A stretch of DNA of 64,000 bases from Synaphobranchus kaupii (Eukaryota; Chordata; Actinopteri; Anguilliformes; Synaphobranchidae), in the NCBI GenBank assembly GCA_029718625.1, contig CM056381.1:50186608-50250607 (forward strand), read 5' to 3'. The notes under the pieces were generated by a model, which saw only the letters and a program-made list of their open reading frames with translations, ran no database searches and was not told where the DNA came from. Position numbers and translations under genes: made by a program. Each line of letters starts with the position of its first letter. Position 1 is the stretch's first letter. This document shows positions 1 through 12,472 of this stretch, piece after piece.

Positions 1-690
1 CAAAAAGGGCAGGTAGAGGGTGCAGAAAGTCAGCCCTAAGCACTCATAGACCTAAGAATGCATCTTTGAGTCCAGGGCCGTGTCCAAATCAGCACTCTTC
101 CACACTATTGAGTAGCCTTGGTGAGTAGATAGGACGAGAAAGTGGTTGAGTAGGCAAAATTCTTTTTAATTGCAGTATACTTGAAACACCCGGATACTTC
201 CAGGGTTTCGCTGAGAATATTCGGGAGCACACTTTTCAAGAAGTACAAACATTTTGGTCGAATAAATATGACGTGAGCTTTGTTTTAAAAAATGAGGCGC
301 AGCATCGCTCACGTTTATCTTCAAATACAACAAAAACAACATGTGACATGGCCGCGCAAGGGTGGGATGTCTTACGACACTTCCACAGTACGTTTGGAAA
401 ATAGTATAGCGGATATTGTTTGTGTACTGCTAAACAGTGCACATTAAACAGCACACTTCTGCCAGTGCACTGTATGCAGGAGACATGGGTGCAGTCGATA
501 AGGCTCTGATTCATACACAGCCCAGGAGACTGCAAGTCCAGAGAATGGGATTCAGCCTACATAGGTTTGATAGGTTTAGCGTGCCTTGTGTCATCCATTC
601 AACCACACAAGTTGCGTTTTATTTTTAAAGTAAGGACATAAGTGAAGAGTCTTGCTACATCTTACTGCAAGTAGAAACACCTGTTGCCTT
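1..690. other. Intergenic, nothing recognised
   Basis: No exon-like open frame, RNA gene or repeat boundary could be supported here. The open frames present are short and look like chance. Confidence 0.5.
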
Positions 691-1775
691 CTGACTAAAT
701 GCAGGATGGACGAGTTGTATTGCTAGAATACATCATCCATTTTAAAGTCCAATTGATCCAACCACAACCCACTTTTTGCCTTCTGGTAGAAGCAGTGAGA
801 TTTTAGTCTAAAATCTCCTGGTATTTTCTAGAGTCCATGACCATGATGCCATGTATCCTAACAAGGCCTTTGGAGGAAAAATCTCTTTTCCGCATAACTA
901 TGCATTTTATTACGCCAAACCCACCTTTGGTATTTATTGTCAAAAAGCTCAATTTTTGTCTCGCCTGACAATAGCACCCGGGTCCAATCTAAATTCCAGT
1001 AACAGTTAGGAAACTCCAGGGGCTTACATTTGTGGTATGATGACAGCAGAGGCTTTCTTCTGGCAAACCTACAGTAAATAGCTTATTGGCATAGAGGTGG
1101 GTGTCTAATTGTACTTTTGGAGACTTGGCAACCCCAGGATGCAACCAACATCTGAAATGTTCCAACTGTGATCCTTGGAGAACTTCTTGCCTCTGAAACC
1201 ATCCTCCTCACTGTGCATGGGGGCAAAGTCTTGCATCCTCTTCCAGGCAGGTTCATCACAGCTCTCCAGTGTTTAAAACATCTTAATTATTGCCCTAATG
1301 GTGGAAATGGGTAGTTTTAGACAATAAGCTATTTTTCTATAGCCAATGGCTGATTTATGAAGGTCAACAACCTTTTTGTCTCATTTCATTTGTGTAATCT
1401 CTGATCTTCTCCATATTTATGGATGACTCCGGGGTTTTGGACTGTGTGTCACCTCATATTTATACCCTATAGTGAAACAGGAAGTTTGACCACATAATAG
1501 TTCCAAAAGATGTGCTGAAAAAAAGTTAACTATGAATGGGAATATACCTAAATTAGGTTTTGTTTGTAACTATTTATAGCATTGGCAATAATTCTGAGAT
1601 GTTTTTTGAGAAAATATATATATTTTTTTTCTTTGAATAATTTTAGCGAAATGAAAGACTAGATTTTTCTCATAGTTTGATTGCAAGGTCATTCTGATAA
1701 ACAACAATGACATTTTTTACATCCTTTTTTGCTCATATTTTACAGGGTTGCCAATAATTCTGATGGGCACTGTAG
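690..1775 (-). pseudogene. Decayed Tc1/mariner-like transposase
   Basis: Read on the minus strand, scattered frames recall a Tc1-family transposase in the correct order. A DNA-binding segment reading VVDLHKSAIGYRKIAYC lies near 1380-1290. A catalytic-core segment, WTRVLLSGETKIELF, lies near 990-940. A C-terminal segment, GLVRIHGIMVMDSRKY, lies near 870-820. Frames shift several times and stops are present, so no protein can be made. The usual catalytic aspartate of the SDE motif reads as glycine (SGE). Bases 1745-1771 resemble a fish Tc1 terminal repeat of the type also seen at 32692 (GCCAATAATTCTGATGGGCACTGTA-like), which would be the 5' end of the element. I could not find the opposite terminal repeat, so the other end is probably lost. 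Confidence 0.75.
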
Positions 1776-3444
1776 ATTAGTGCATGTAACTGATGCAATT
1801 CATTATGTCAACAGGAAATGTGACCCAAAAGAGAGAACTGAAAAGGCTACCCGTCTATATCTTCCTTGTCTGAAGGTCACTTCCCAGTCATCTCTTGTGG
1901 TTGCCCATGTTGTCTTTTTTCTGTGTAATAAACTGGCTCAGTGGAGAAGGGGAAAACCAATGCAAAGTTAAAGGCAGGACAAGCATAAGACAATGTTTGA
2001 AATCAGGAAGACGCAAAGCATAATATTCTATAATGTTACAGTACAGGTGAGTATTTGGTTTGCAGTCTAAAATAGAATGACCTCATACTGAGGGTGATCT
2101 CTCACACAGCCAAAATCAATCCTTTTGAGCAACTGCTTTGTTTCAATTGAATAGTGCTGTGTGAAAAATCAAATACTACCATAACACAATGACACAGTCA
2201 TGGAAAGTCTGGAATACGGGTGTAAAAATTGAATGCAGATCTTTGTTCTGGCAAATCAGCATATGGGAAGTATATGCTTCTGAATGTCAGCTGAGGTAAA
2301 ACAGTGCCATTAACACAAGAATATTTCCCTTAGCTGGCTGCATTTTCAGAATGACAAAATCATGATAGGGCGGTTTTTTCCACATTTAGGAGCAATCATT
2401 GTCATGTAGTACTCTAAAGTATTATTTTTAAAAATCCATTAGCAACCAGAAACCAAGAGCAGTATTTTTAACCACTCAGAGGAAAAAGTCTTCTTTGCAG
2501 ACTTTGGCCATCACAGACTACAATATCAGTGGTCCCCACACTTTCCAATCCCATCATGCATTAAGGCACAAATACATATTTTGTGCTTCTGTACAGTATG
2601 TAGCCTCCAATATGGAATCAAAATGTTTATATATCAAAACAAATGCATACACTTGTGATGTGCGTGTTACTAGGGCCGTATTAATTTTACTACAGAAAGT
2701 AAATACTATACAGTATGGAGTTATTGGAAGTAACGTTAAAAAAAAAAAATTCTCTAACCCCCTCCCATAACACACCAGTATCTGAGTTTGGGCACCACTC
2801 AGTATTATATCAACAGATTATGAAACTAATCCAATTTGTCCTATAGCTCAGGGCATGTCGGATCAGTAAGAGCTAGATTAAACCAAGAGTTAACACTGTC
2901 CAGAGGAGACTGAATTTGAAGTGAATGTGTAAATACAAACACATTCTAAACTGGCCTTCAAATGATGGTTTACAAGAGTTGGAATACAGAACTTTTGTTT
3001 CTATTTGATCATGTAGGTGCTTAGCAAATGCCAGAGAAACTTGCCAAACTTTGATTTTACATATCCATTTATTCTGGATATAAAATGAAGTAACTCAGGG
3101 GATTTACACCTTCCAATGCTGTTTTTTTTTGGGGCCCAACACCCTGTATCACTTCTGTTCATGGCACTAATTCCCACTCTTCAGTACAGTTAGTTTTGAG
3201 ATATACCTTTTCATTGCTCATTATTCCTTCTTGGCTGAATTCCATACATCTTGTTCACACAGAGCAGTTGCAGCTTATGTGTATTGTAGCTCTGTGCTTT
3301 TATAGTTCGTCTTTAAAACAGCTAAACATAATCCCCAGTTCTTCCTCCCACCACAGAAAAGTTATCCCCACAGTAAATAGGGTCAATAAAAAGGTGAAAC
3401 TGACTTCCTTGGTCCAAATGGCGCTGGAAAAAGCTCCTGCTACA
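1776..3444. other. Intergenic, nothing recognised
   Basis: AT-rich DNA with only short chance frames on both strands. No splice-bounded exon or repeat could be supported. Confidence 0.5.
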
Positions 3445-3446
3445 TA

Positions 3447-4612
3447 CAGTGCATCCGGAAAGTATTCACAGCGCTTCACTTTTTCCACATTTTGTTCTGT
3501 TACAACCTTATTCCAAAATTGATTAAATTCATTTTTTCCCTCAAAATTCTACACACAACACCCCATAATGACAATGTGAAAAACGTTTTTTTGAGATTTT
3601 TGCAAATTTATTAAAAATAAAAAAATAAAATTTCTCATTCACATAAGTATTCATACCCTTTGCTTTAACGTATTTTTAAAGTATCATATTTCATATTTGG
3701 TCGCATATCCTTTACGTGCTGTTACTTCCTGAAGTCTGTGACCATCAACATCAAAAAACTGTCGATATCTTATTTTCAGGTACTGTTACAAGCGATACTA
3801 TAACCTCTCTGCATTTGAATGGATCTCTATGGAAATTGGGGGGTGAGACTAGATTCAGCTGTAAATTACACTGGTACAGTATGGAACACATGGCTGGCTA
3901 AATGGCTGTAAGTTATCAAGGGTCTGAGCTATCAAACGAGCCCCAAACCATCACTCTGTTGCCAGATATGGAGTAGATGTGGATGGATCACTGCAAGGGT
4001 TATTTCTCCGGACTCATTTTCCTATAGAACTCTATGGGGAAAAAAGTCAGGAGAAACAACCCTTAAAGTGATCCATCCACATCTACTCCATATCTGGCAA
4101 CAGAGTGATGGTTTGGGGCTCGTTTGATAGCTCAGACCCTTGATAACTTACAGCCATTTAGCCAGCCATGTGTTCCATACTGTACCAGTGTAATTTACAG
4201 CTGAATCTAGTCTCACCCCCCAATTTCCATAGAGATCCATTCAAATGCAGAGAGGTTATAGTATCGCTTGTAACAGTACCTGAAAATAAGATATCGACAG
4301 TTTTTTTATGTTGATGGTCACAGACTTCAGGAAGTAACAGCATGTAAAGGATATGCGACCAAATATGAAATATGATACTTTAAAAATACGTTAAAGCAAA
4401 GGGTATGAATACGTATGTAAATGAGAAATTTTATTTTTTTATTTTTAATAAATTTGCAAAAATCTCAAAAACACTTTTTTCACATTGTCATTATGGGGTG
4501 TTGTGTGTAGAATTTTGAGGGAAAAAATGAATTTAATCAATTTTGGAATAAGGCTGTAACAGAACAAAATGTGGAAAAAGTGAAGCGCTGTGAATACTTT
4601 CCGGATGCACTG
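3447..4612. mobile_element. Palindromic Tc1-type foldback element (family A)
   Basis: The element starts CAGTGCATCCGGAAAGTATT and ends with its reverse complement. It is flanked by TA on both sides (3445-3446 and 4613-4614), as expected for Tc1/mariner insertion. Left and right halves are nearly perfect reverse complements across the whole 1166 bp, with the symmetry centre near 4030. As a result the same 61-residue chance frame appears on both strands (3716-3901 and 4158-4343). The outer 300 bp of each arm match the long terminal repeats of a common fish Tc1 family. The inner part (about 3749-4310) is a separate palindromic module also found at 6292, 22424 and 32962. No transposase is encoded, so the element is non-autonomous. 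Confidence 0.92.
3749..4310. repeat. Palindromic core module, copy in family A
   Basis: The arms begin near ATCAAAA..CT..GATATCTTATT, run through a stretch containing GCATTTGAATGGATCTCTAT, and meet near 4030. This is the most complete and symmetric of the four copies in the window. Confidence 0.88.
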
Positions 4613-4614
4613 TA

Positions 4615-5019
4615 TATGCCATTACACAGTTCTACCACTTATGCGCTAGTCCAAAAAAGCCTTTCGTAATGGATGGCAGTCACAATACATAACTTAAAAT
4701 TGTACTCTTGAGATAAATTACTCTGGTGCAATTATTAGTCCAAATTGATAATGTATGTTATGGTATTAATGTGGCATCCTAATAATTTAAACAAGAACGT
4801 GTCAAAACACTGTTGCTGAAATATATTGTATCATAAGATTAAAACAGAACACAGGTACAATCGACTTCTGTTAAAGCATTTATACTTATTATCGTCTACC
4901 ACTAGTCCAATATACACCAAAGAGCTACTTAAAAGGCCATTTTAGCAATTTCTACTTGCTTGGGCAATTTTTTAATCATCATTAAAGCTTTTAATATGTC
5001 AAAATGTATGAACAAGAAA
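4615..5019. other. Intergenic, nothing recognised
   Basis: AT-rich spacer between the family A element and the 3' end of ptma. Nothing supported. Confidence 0.5.
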
Positions 5020-5580
5020 ATGGAACTCACAAAATAAAATTCCGGTTTATTGTTGGACAACAATCTTCACGTATAAACAGGCCACAATAAACAACTTTGT
5101 AGACAAAAAACAAAAATAAAAACCCTTTTCTTTGGCCTTGCCATCCCATACAAACCAACTACATATGGTACAACTAAAGTACACACACAAATTTATTGGA
5201 ATGCTCTTAATTAAACTAGATTTTATACAAGGTTTCTGTTGAGATATTGTGACATGGTCAAACAAGTAAATCTATTTTATAGAGAAGCATCAACTTCAAA
5301 GCACCGTTTGGTCAACAGAGATCACTGTACAAAACAGTTGACCTCCTAACAATATGTACAAAAATATAAAATGTAAATAAAAATACAAACAAATACTCCT
5401 GTTAAAGTATTTTGTTGAGTAGGTATAGCGTTGAAGTCTTGTTTGAGTCTTTAAAAATTTGCAGTTGGGTGTGTGAACACGGACGTTGAACTCTGGATGA
5501 TGACCACGCATCCCTCCGCTGCTGAAATTGGATTCGGGCAGGGGAAAAATTTAAAAGGAGCTCAGCAAGATGAAAACCTC
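5020..5580 (-). other. ptma: ptma 3' UTR with poly(A) signal
   Basis: The minus strand downstream of the ptma stop codon is AT-rich and non-coding. An AATAAA hexamer (minus strand) lies at 5046-5051, so cleavage is expected around 5020-5035. The UTR would be about 550 nt, in keeping with the usual length of vertebrate prothymosin 3' UTRs. The exact 3' end is inferred. Confidence 0.75.
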
Positions 5581-8500
5581 CTAATCATCATCGTTGGTTT
5601 TCTGTTTCTTTGTTTCAACGTCATCCTAAAGAAAAACAAAAATCAAGATGAATCTGCTTCACTGTTGTACAATCTGCTGCACGCTCTCTAAAGCAATGGT
5701 TATGACCGTACCTCGTCTTCATCATCGTCATCATCATCCTCAGCAGCCCTTTTCGTGCCACCCTCAATTTCGTCTTCATCATCGTCATCGCCTACAAAGT
5801 GAAAACCGTTCAAAAGAGAGTTCTGCGAGATGTGTGAAGTTTGTTTACAGTCTGACGCGGGAGTGGTAACACTGAAGCTTTTTTGCTGTCATCATACAGC
5901 ACAGAATGGGAACATTTGACATTAGTTTGCGTAAGGAGGAACATTCAAAGAGCCGAGACTTGAGTCCCCCACCAACCTTCTCCGTCGTCATCATCATCAT
6001 CCTCCTCTTCAACTTCATCATCGTCTTCATCATCTACTTCTGGCTCCCCGTTCTCCTCATTCTCCTGTGGGTAACAAAGAAGACTTACTACAGGTCGAGG
6101 CAACACAACTTGACTGACCCTTCTCTGAAGTATTTGGCCAATTTTATTCAAACATCAAGTTTTGTGGACTTACTGCTTTTCCATTAGCAGGAGCATCCTT
6201 TCCATTCTCGGTGTCCTCCACAAGCTTCTTTTTGAGGTCCTAAGCAGGAAATGATCATTACTAAAAAGGCATTCATTGTTCCCTATGTTTAGCCATTTAG
6301 CCAACCATGGATTCAATACTATTCCTGTGTAATTTACATCTTAATCTAGTCCTACCCCCCCCAATTCCAATAGAGATCCATTCAAATGCAGAGAGGTTAT
6401 AGTATCGCTTGTAAGAGTACCTGAAAATAAGATAAAGAGTCTTTTGACATCCTTTTATATATAGCATCACCTGTTTTCCTGTGGAATGTTCCAAACAGGT
6501 GTTTTTTTGAACTTCCTAGTCTTTTTTTTTTTTTTTCTTTTTTTTTTTGCCTGTCCCAACTTTTTTGGAATGTGTTGATCAGGTAAAACATTAAAATCTA
6601 TTTTCTTTGTACTGTTTTCAATTAAATGTAGGCCTATGTGAAAGAGTATTTACAAATCACTGCTTTTATTTGCATTTTACATGGCTAGGCCTACTGTCCC
6701 AACGTTTTTGGAATTGGGGTTTGTAAAACCGTTGGACAATTATCAGATGCTTTAAAAGAGGCAGTACACCAATTTAAGTTGGCTAGGTGTAAATTTTATC
6801 AGTAGCAAGTCCATGCAAATGTACACACCCCTTGGTATGAAAAAACATTGCTTCAAATTATAGACTGTAGAAATGCTTCAAACGCAAGGGTTGCGAGCAT
6901 CCCATTGGCTGCTGCTCCACTCTTATTCCCGCCTATTTGAACAGCTCCACGGGTTAATCCAGAGATTTCGTATGGTTGTAATCTGATACTTTCATGTTTT
7001 GGAGACGTGGCGGTAATTGTAGTTCATCAATGGCATAACCGCCACATGCGTGATCGTAGAGACGCCCGAGAACACACTAACTCCCAGAATGCATTGCCCG
7101 AATATTTAAACTCGACAAATGGGTATCTACTGATGCAAACAATGAGAAAGAGGCTGGCTAAATTTGCTACAGGGGGACAAAAGCAACACGGTAAATCATT
7201 TCCGTCGAAATCGACCCATCTATAAATCTCATAATGTCGAAACCACAGCTTTGCAGACACTAACCTAAATTGGCAAGTGACGTTCTCAAATCTCACCTGG
7301 GTATTTAGGTCGCACCCAGTGCTTGTGCAGTCCTTTGAAGACGCTACCTTCAAAGCTGAATGCACAAGTGCCCTTTCCTCAGGAAGGTAGCAAATGATGC
7401 GTATCCGTATCTTTACAAAATGTAACTTGATTTAAGAAGATCAGCAAATGTTACGTTGTATGTATGCATTTTCCAGTATTATGACCAGGCTGAAGCAAAT
7501 CGTTTCTATTAATTCGGTTACGTAATCGTTAGCCTTTAAGCGCGTTTACCGGCGACATCACGACAGTACTGCCTCCTTAAATTACACAAACACTATAAGC
7601 AAACGTTCCTATCTTAATTAGCTAAGTCGTTTACACTATATTATACGGACTAAATTACATTCTATGAATTACGGTATGCGTAAAACTGTGTTAGCTAACA
7701 GAGGAAATAATCGACGGAGAGCCTATCTAAGTTAACCATCCCTTTACGATTCAGTCAATCGTAACTTGTGAAGGAATCGCGTAAGGATGATCATAAATCG
7801 AAAACACTTACAGGAATAGCTAGGACATAGCTGTAACGTTAGATGTGCGGATGAGGGGCTAGCCTAACGTTACCGTCTGCGTCCTTGATAAGGAGCCCAC
7901 CCCCTCGGAAAAAGTAGGCTACGGATGTACAAGGCGCCAACGACAGATAAGGACAACGACGGTCAACTAGTGCGAATTTTATGTTTACGTTTACTTTTTA
8001 GTTGTAAATTGTGTTTTGGAAATAAATTACAAGGTGAAACACTTGCCTATTCGCCATTACCACCTCGGCTAACCAGCCACCTCAGAAAAGTCGAGGAACC
8101 TCCGCAGAACGATAGCCTAGCCTACGCTACACCGCAATTTCGCCCGGAGCAGAATTCCGATTATCCTACCACTGTGAAAAGGCTATCAATTAAAGCAAAG
8201 CCTCCATTGTAGACCGCTCGGATTCCGTTTGGAAAGGGGAGGGAAAGTGAATCAAATGCGAATTGGCCGGCTGGAAAGGTGGTTCTTCCAAACCTATCGA
8301 GCTTCATTCCGTTACGCCTGGTAACGTAGCCCAAGTTACCCAACTGTAGACCGGTTCCGACTGTAGGCTACACAAAATCAGCACGGTAGAGGTCACGACT
8401 CACGAGCAGGCTACAAGACGATATAGTAACCCATGTACAGCCTAAATATTCAGTGTGACATGCACAAATTAACGCTAGCTCAACCCGGCAATAGTAGAAT

Positions 8501-9407
8501 TTAATAAACCCAGAAAAATTTAAATCATTTGCACTTCGGAAATCTCAGAACACCTTAATTCAATAATCTAATAATTTAATTTAGTAATCTTCTATTTAAA
8601 AAATATAAATAAAAACGGAGCACACGCTATACAACATAAAATTAGGCAAAGTTACCTCTGAAATTTTCCTAACAGTCAAATAGTCTAAATTATTATATTT
8701 AACTAATCTAGCTGCTAGTCCACATCAGACTAGCGTTATTGATAAACATGAGAGATGAAAACTTATTTAAACTACCAATGCGAACCGTAATCCATTTCCA
8801 GTTTCTACAAGGAGACTGACAGTAGCCTATTGTTGATGATAGGCTGGCTATCAGTTCTCCCAGCAATTAGAGATGAATGTTGGAGTTTGAGGAATATTGC
8901 AATAAGGGTGCTATGACGCTTCCTATAAATTGACAGTGTGTGTAGGATCAGAACACCATAAAAAAACTTTAACCAACACGTTTAATTACGGTCTGGCTAC
9001 AACCATCACAGCTCGGCTTGCACTGCTGGTGTTCAAAGAGGAACCTGCGCGCTATAAACAAAGAACCCGCGCAGAATGTTAGGCTACACTTAAACTCGGT
9101 AATTATTAAGAAACAAAAGGTAAAACCGTTCTATACATGGAATTTACTATATCAACTAAGTTGCTGAGGACGAACGATTTTCTGACACAATTCAATACAA
9201 AATAAATCACACGCGTTTTTTCGTGGGTCTGCAAACCGAATTTTAAAAAAAGTAAATAGCCTATTCATTTCAATAATACCCATATGCTTTGAAAAAATGT
9301 AGACTACCAGCGAAGAACAGCAACTCTTAATATTTTAGTAGGCTATAAATATCTCCTCTTACCTTGGCCGAGATCTCAGAACCGGCATCTACTTTTGCGT
9401 CTGCCAT
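5581..9407 (-). CDS. ptma: Prothymosin alpha, five coding exons
   Basis: Prothymosin alpha is a small, very acidic, disordered nuclear protein that binds histones and linker histone and is linked to proliferation and cell survival. The coding exons on the minus strand are 9363-9407, 6174-6239, 5977-6064, 5712-5791 and 5581-5625 (45, 66, 88, 80 and 45 nt). All junctions have AG acceptors and GT donors, and together they give 107 residues plus stop. The start MADAKVDAGSEISAK followed by DLKKKLVEDTENGKDAPANG matches the conserved thymosin alpha-1 region. The middle is a long Asp/Glu run encoded by GAT/GAC/GAA repeats. The end, TKRAAEDDD...DDVETKKQKTNDDD, keeps the conserved KRAAEDD block and the TKKQK nuclear localisation signal. 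Exon count, phases and length agree with known vertebrate genes. Intron 1 is 3.1 kb and holds a transposon fragment. The frame is intact, so the gene is probably functional. Whether it is the a or b teleost copy cannot be told here. Confidence 0.95.
6292..6723 (-). mobile_element. Truncated Tc1-like element (family B) in ptma intron 1
   Basis: The right end carries the fish terminal repeat CAAACCCCAATTCC (minus strand) followed by GTTGGGACAG, abutting TA at 6724-6725. The left side is half of the palindromic core module (6292-6449), truncated at 6292. It lies in ptma intron 1, about 50 bp upstream of exon 2's acceptor in transcript order, and shows no sign of disturbing the splice sites. A poly-T/poly-A tract lies at 6521-6549. 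Confidence 0.85.
6724..9362 (-). other. ptma: ptma intron 1, remainder
   Basis: Intronic DNA between the transposon fragment and exon 1. No other exon, RNA gene or repeat was recognised. CG dinucleotides are more frequent at 7000-8400 than elsewhere in the window. Confidence 0.6.
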
Positions 9408-9479
9408 ATTCTGTTTTATCGTTTGTATTTTATGCAGGGTAGCCTACAGAAAAATATTGAAATCAGTCCGGTTGCTGTA

Positions 9480-9565
9480 TCATAGACTCAGCTTTTTCAC
9501 TGCCAGTGCTTCTAATATACAGTTATGGGCGGAAACATGGGTGGTCAGTACTACATGATTGGCCA
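9480..9565 (-). promoter_or_regulatory. ptma: Putative ptma core promoter
   Basis: Upstream of the ATG on the minus strand there is a CCAAT box at 9558-9562, a GC-box-like CCGCCC at 9527-9532 and a TATA-like TATATTA at 9513-9519, in the usual order and at usual spacings. This predicts transcription starting near 9480-9487 and a 5' UTR of about 75 nt. It is inferred from motifs only. Confidence 0.5.
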
Positions 9566-11070
9566 GTGATTCCAAGAAATATGTGTCCGCGATTCGTTGG
9601 AGTGGAACAATGGTTACCATTTCTAAACCAAGATGACACACCCCTCAGCTAACCTCTGGTAGCGAGAGCGAGCTGCTGTCTGTTGTTATGTTATGTTATG
9701 GCGGATTGGCAGCCCCTTCCTCCTCACCCACGCACACGATCTGATGCTTTCTTTATTCAAGAAAAAAAACATTTGACGTTTTTCTGAACATGGCACAACA
9801 ACATCAGATAAATCAACCACATTAACTAGCTCTTAGGTTTGAAACGTATATTCCAACACATATAGTTTAGCAATACACTGCGTAACTTTAAATGCAGATT
9901 TAAATACGATAACTTTACACATGCAGATTAGCATACCGTTTCCTAACGTTAAATTAATTTACGGAAAGCTAAAATGAACTACGAATTTTTATTCTACACT
10001 TATTGCAAGCGAAATAAACACAGTCCATCCTTGCATTTGATTCGACAATTTATATGATACAAAGCGGACTCCTCGCTGCCTAGCCTACTAACTGGCGTCC
10101 CAAGAGGATAGCAATGTGCGCATGTAGGCTACGTTAGCTTCAGTAAACTGAGGGTAGCCTAGGCTACATTAGATGGTGGCTAGGGTGACTGAAGGTAGGC
10201 TCCTTTTTTATATTTTGATTAATGTAATGTTCTACGCATTCGCTCTATTCTACAGCAGAGTAGCCTAGACTAGCCATGGAATTTCCCCTCGTTTACCAGC
10301 CCTAAATTAGATTATATTAACACGAAGTTGGGCTCTGGTCTGAACCACGTGACCCTACCCTACCAACACGACTAGACGGTCATCTCATTTTTGGTGACTA
10401 TAAAACGTTCTCGTTGGCTTAGTAAAAACTCATTGGTTTGAAAAACTGGGTTTACGGTTATTTGACGTTTTACGGTCAATGATTGGTTAGAACTAAAGTC
10501 CATCATTGCCATACCTTTATCCTGGTCACACAGAAAAATTGGAAGGTGGATTTTTGCACGGATTTTAGACGCCTGACTTCAGATTTATTTGAAATTTTAA
10601 TAATGAATCAGTCCAGAGTAGTGTGATATGTTTTGTTTATTGAAAAAAAGCTAGTGCTTACTGGTAACGTTAGTCAAATGCAGTTGTGTAATTTCTAAGG
10701 GATATTACTGATAACTTCGTTACAGTATCTCTATTTTACACCTGTGCTTACAATATAGTTGTAATTGTCAAAGACAGTTACAACATTGGCGAACGTATTG
10801 CTGTTATGTTTGGACCAATCTAATTGCACTTGCTACATGTAGCAAGTTAAATGGTGTTAAATGCTGATGCAAATCAAATAACTACATTATACTAATTAGA
10901 AACTTCCAACCAGAGCCTCTGTTTTTAGGTAAACTAGTTAACACCTGACAGCAAAAGGTTATAATTTTATGGAGAAACTTGCACACCTTTGGTGACATTT
11001 TAGCATTAGATAGGCCTATAAAGATTTTCAAATTAAAATGTATGTTGCTTTTTGGATTTGCTTCCATGAG
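9566..11070. other. Upstream intergenic DNA, nothing recognised
   Basis: Region 5' of ptma. A short TTATG/GTTATG run lies near 9684-9700. No gene or defined repeat was supported. Distal regulatory elements of ptma could lie here but cannot be recognised by reading. Confidence 0.5.
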
Positions 11071-11074
11071 TTAA

Positions 11075-11516
11075 AGCGTTAGTTCGGAATTTTGGACATA
11101 CTGTCTAATTTACGACTTACCCATGATGTTGTTGATTGATGGAAACCATTCATTCCATGCTGTTCTTCTTGTGGACATACACACGTTGCTAATGCTAGCG
11201 CAACTCTATGGTAACCGGTAGCATCCACGACCAAACGCACTTAAACACTCCACAGTGCACCCAAAGCAAATAAAATAAGACGACAGTCTATCGGGGTTAA
11301 TTTGAGTGTTTATACCATAATTTTTGAAGTCAAACTATCGTTGAATCCTTTACTTTGTGCTGACCTATATTCTCTGTGGAAGTAGAATATACGGAGAAGT
11401 ATGGCGGCGGAGCGATACTTTACGTTACCTACGAATGTAGTGCCGGCACTGGTCGACTACAACAACAAAGAAGAGCAACAAGTTGTAATGGCCACGTTCG
11501 CTCCGCCGCCGTACTT
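11075..11516. mobile_element. TTAA-type foldback element with GC-rich core, half copy
   Basis: It begins after TTAA (11071-11074) with GCGTTAGTTCGGAATTTTGG and continues as one arm to about 11380. A GC-rich core follows at 11396-11516, bounded by inverted copies of AAGTAYGGCGGCGGAGCG. The second arm is missing after 11516. A fuller copy with both arms is at 60871-62380. The core contains ATGGCGGCGGAG, which resembles a gene start, but no long frame follows. Confidence 0.75.
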
Positions 11517-11804
11517 CCAACAATTAGCATCTTGCCATTGGATATAATTGCCCCCAAGCTAACTTGCTGGAAAATAACTGCGGAAATCCACTTAAATAGG
11601 GTTTAACAACAGCTTTACAAGTGTCGTTGTTGGAAACGAAAATGCACATATGATTACTGAGTGCACAAGGACGATATTTTTGCTCAAATTACAGTATATG
11701 ATGTCGTTTCAGATTTCAGATGTCGGTGTTTAGGCTACATTTAAATAAGAACATCTAAATAATAGTCTCTTGTGAGCCTGGGTGGTTTACCTGCCACTAG
11801 TTAT

Positions 11805-11951
11805 CAAGCTTTAAATTGAGTTGAATTAAAGCTGAAAGTCTGCACTTTAACCTCATAGTCACTGTTCCATTTCAAATCCAATGTGCTGGAATACAGAGCC
11901 AAAACAACAAAAAATGTGTCACTGTCCAAGTACCTTTGAACTGCACTGTAG
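11805..11951. mobile_element. Terminal fragment of a Tc1-like element
   Basis: The sequence, ending GTCACTGTCCAAGTACCTTTG followed by AACTGCACTGTA, matches the end of a widespread fish Tc1 family whose repeat reads GTGTCACTGTCCCAATACTTTT. Only this end is present. The family call is from memory of such repeats. Confidence 0.6.
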
Positions 11952-12467
11952 CTTAGCTGGTATGATGTCTCCTTGGTGTGTATTGGGGTATGTGACCACC
12001 AGAGTGACCATTTATAAAAAAAGTAAATCATTTTGACTTTAGATACTACCTACTATGTCATTATCGCAAAACACCTATTGTACTATTGTTAAATCATGCT
12101 TTTTATATTGATATTTTATCATACGTAGTGTATGTGTAATATGACTCTAGTTTCATAAACATTCCCCTGAAGTTCTGATCTTTATTTTCTGTTAGTAAAT
12201 GCTGTCCATCTGCCTTTGGTTATTCATTGCATTTGCAATTAAGGAAGTGCACATGATTAATTCATCATACCTGAATTAATGTATGGGGTTTAATGCAATG
12301 TTATTTTCTTGCAGAACAGAGTTGAAGTCTTCAGTTGAATAATTTATCAGTGGACACAATACACATGCACTTTTGAGACTGATGCTGCATATTATGGGAT
12401 GTATCACATCTAGCAGACACTGACTGGTAGTGTCACAGCAGATAATTATACACAAATTTTAGACAAT
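11952..12467. other. Intergenic, nothing recognised
   Basis: AT-rich DNA with only chance frames. Confidence 0.5.
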
Positions 12468-12472
12468 GTTGG

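Noticed and set aside
3716..4343. Identical 61-residue frames on opposite strands
   Set aside because: They are the two arms of a palindrome. No family features.
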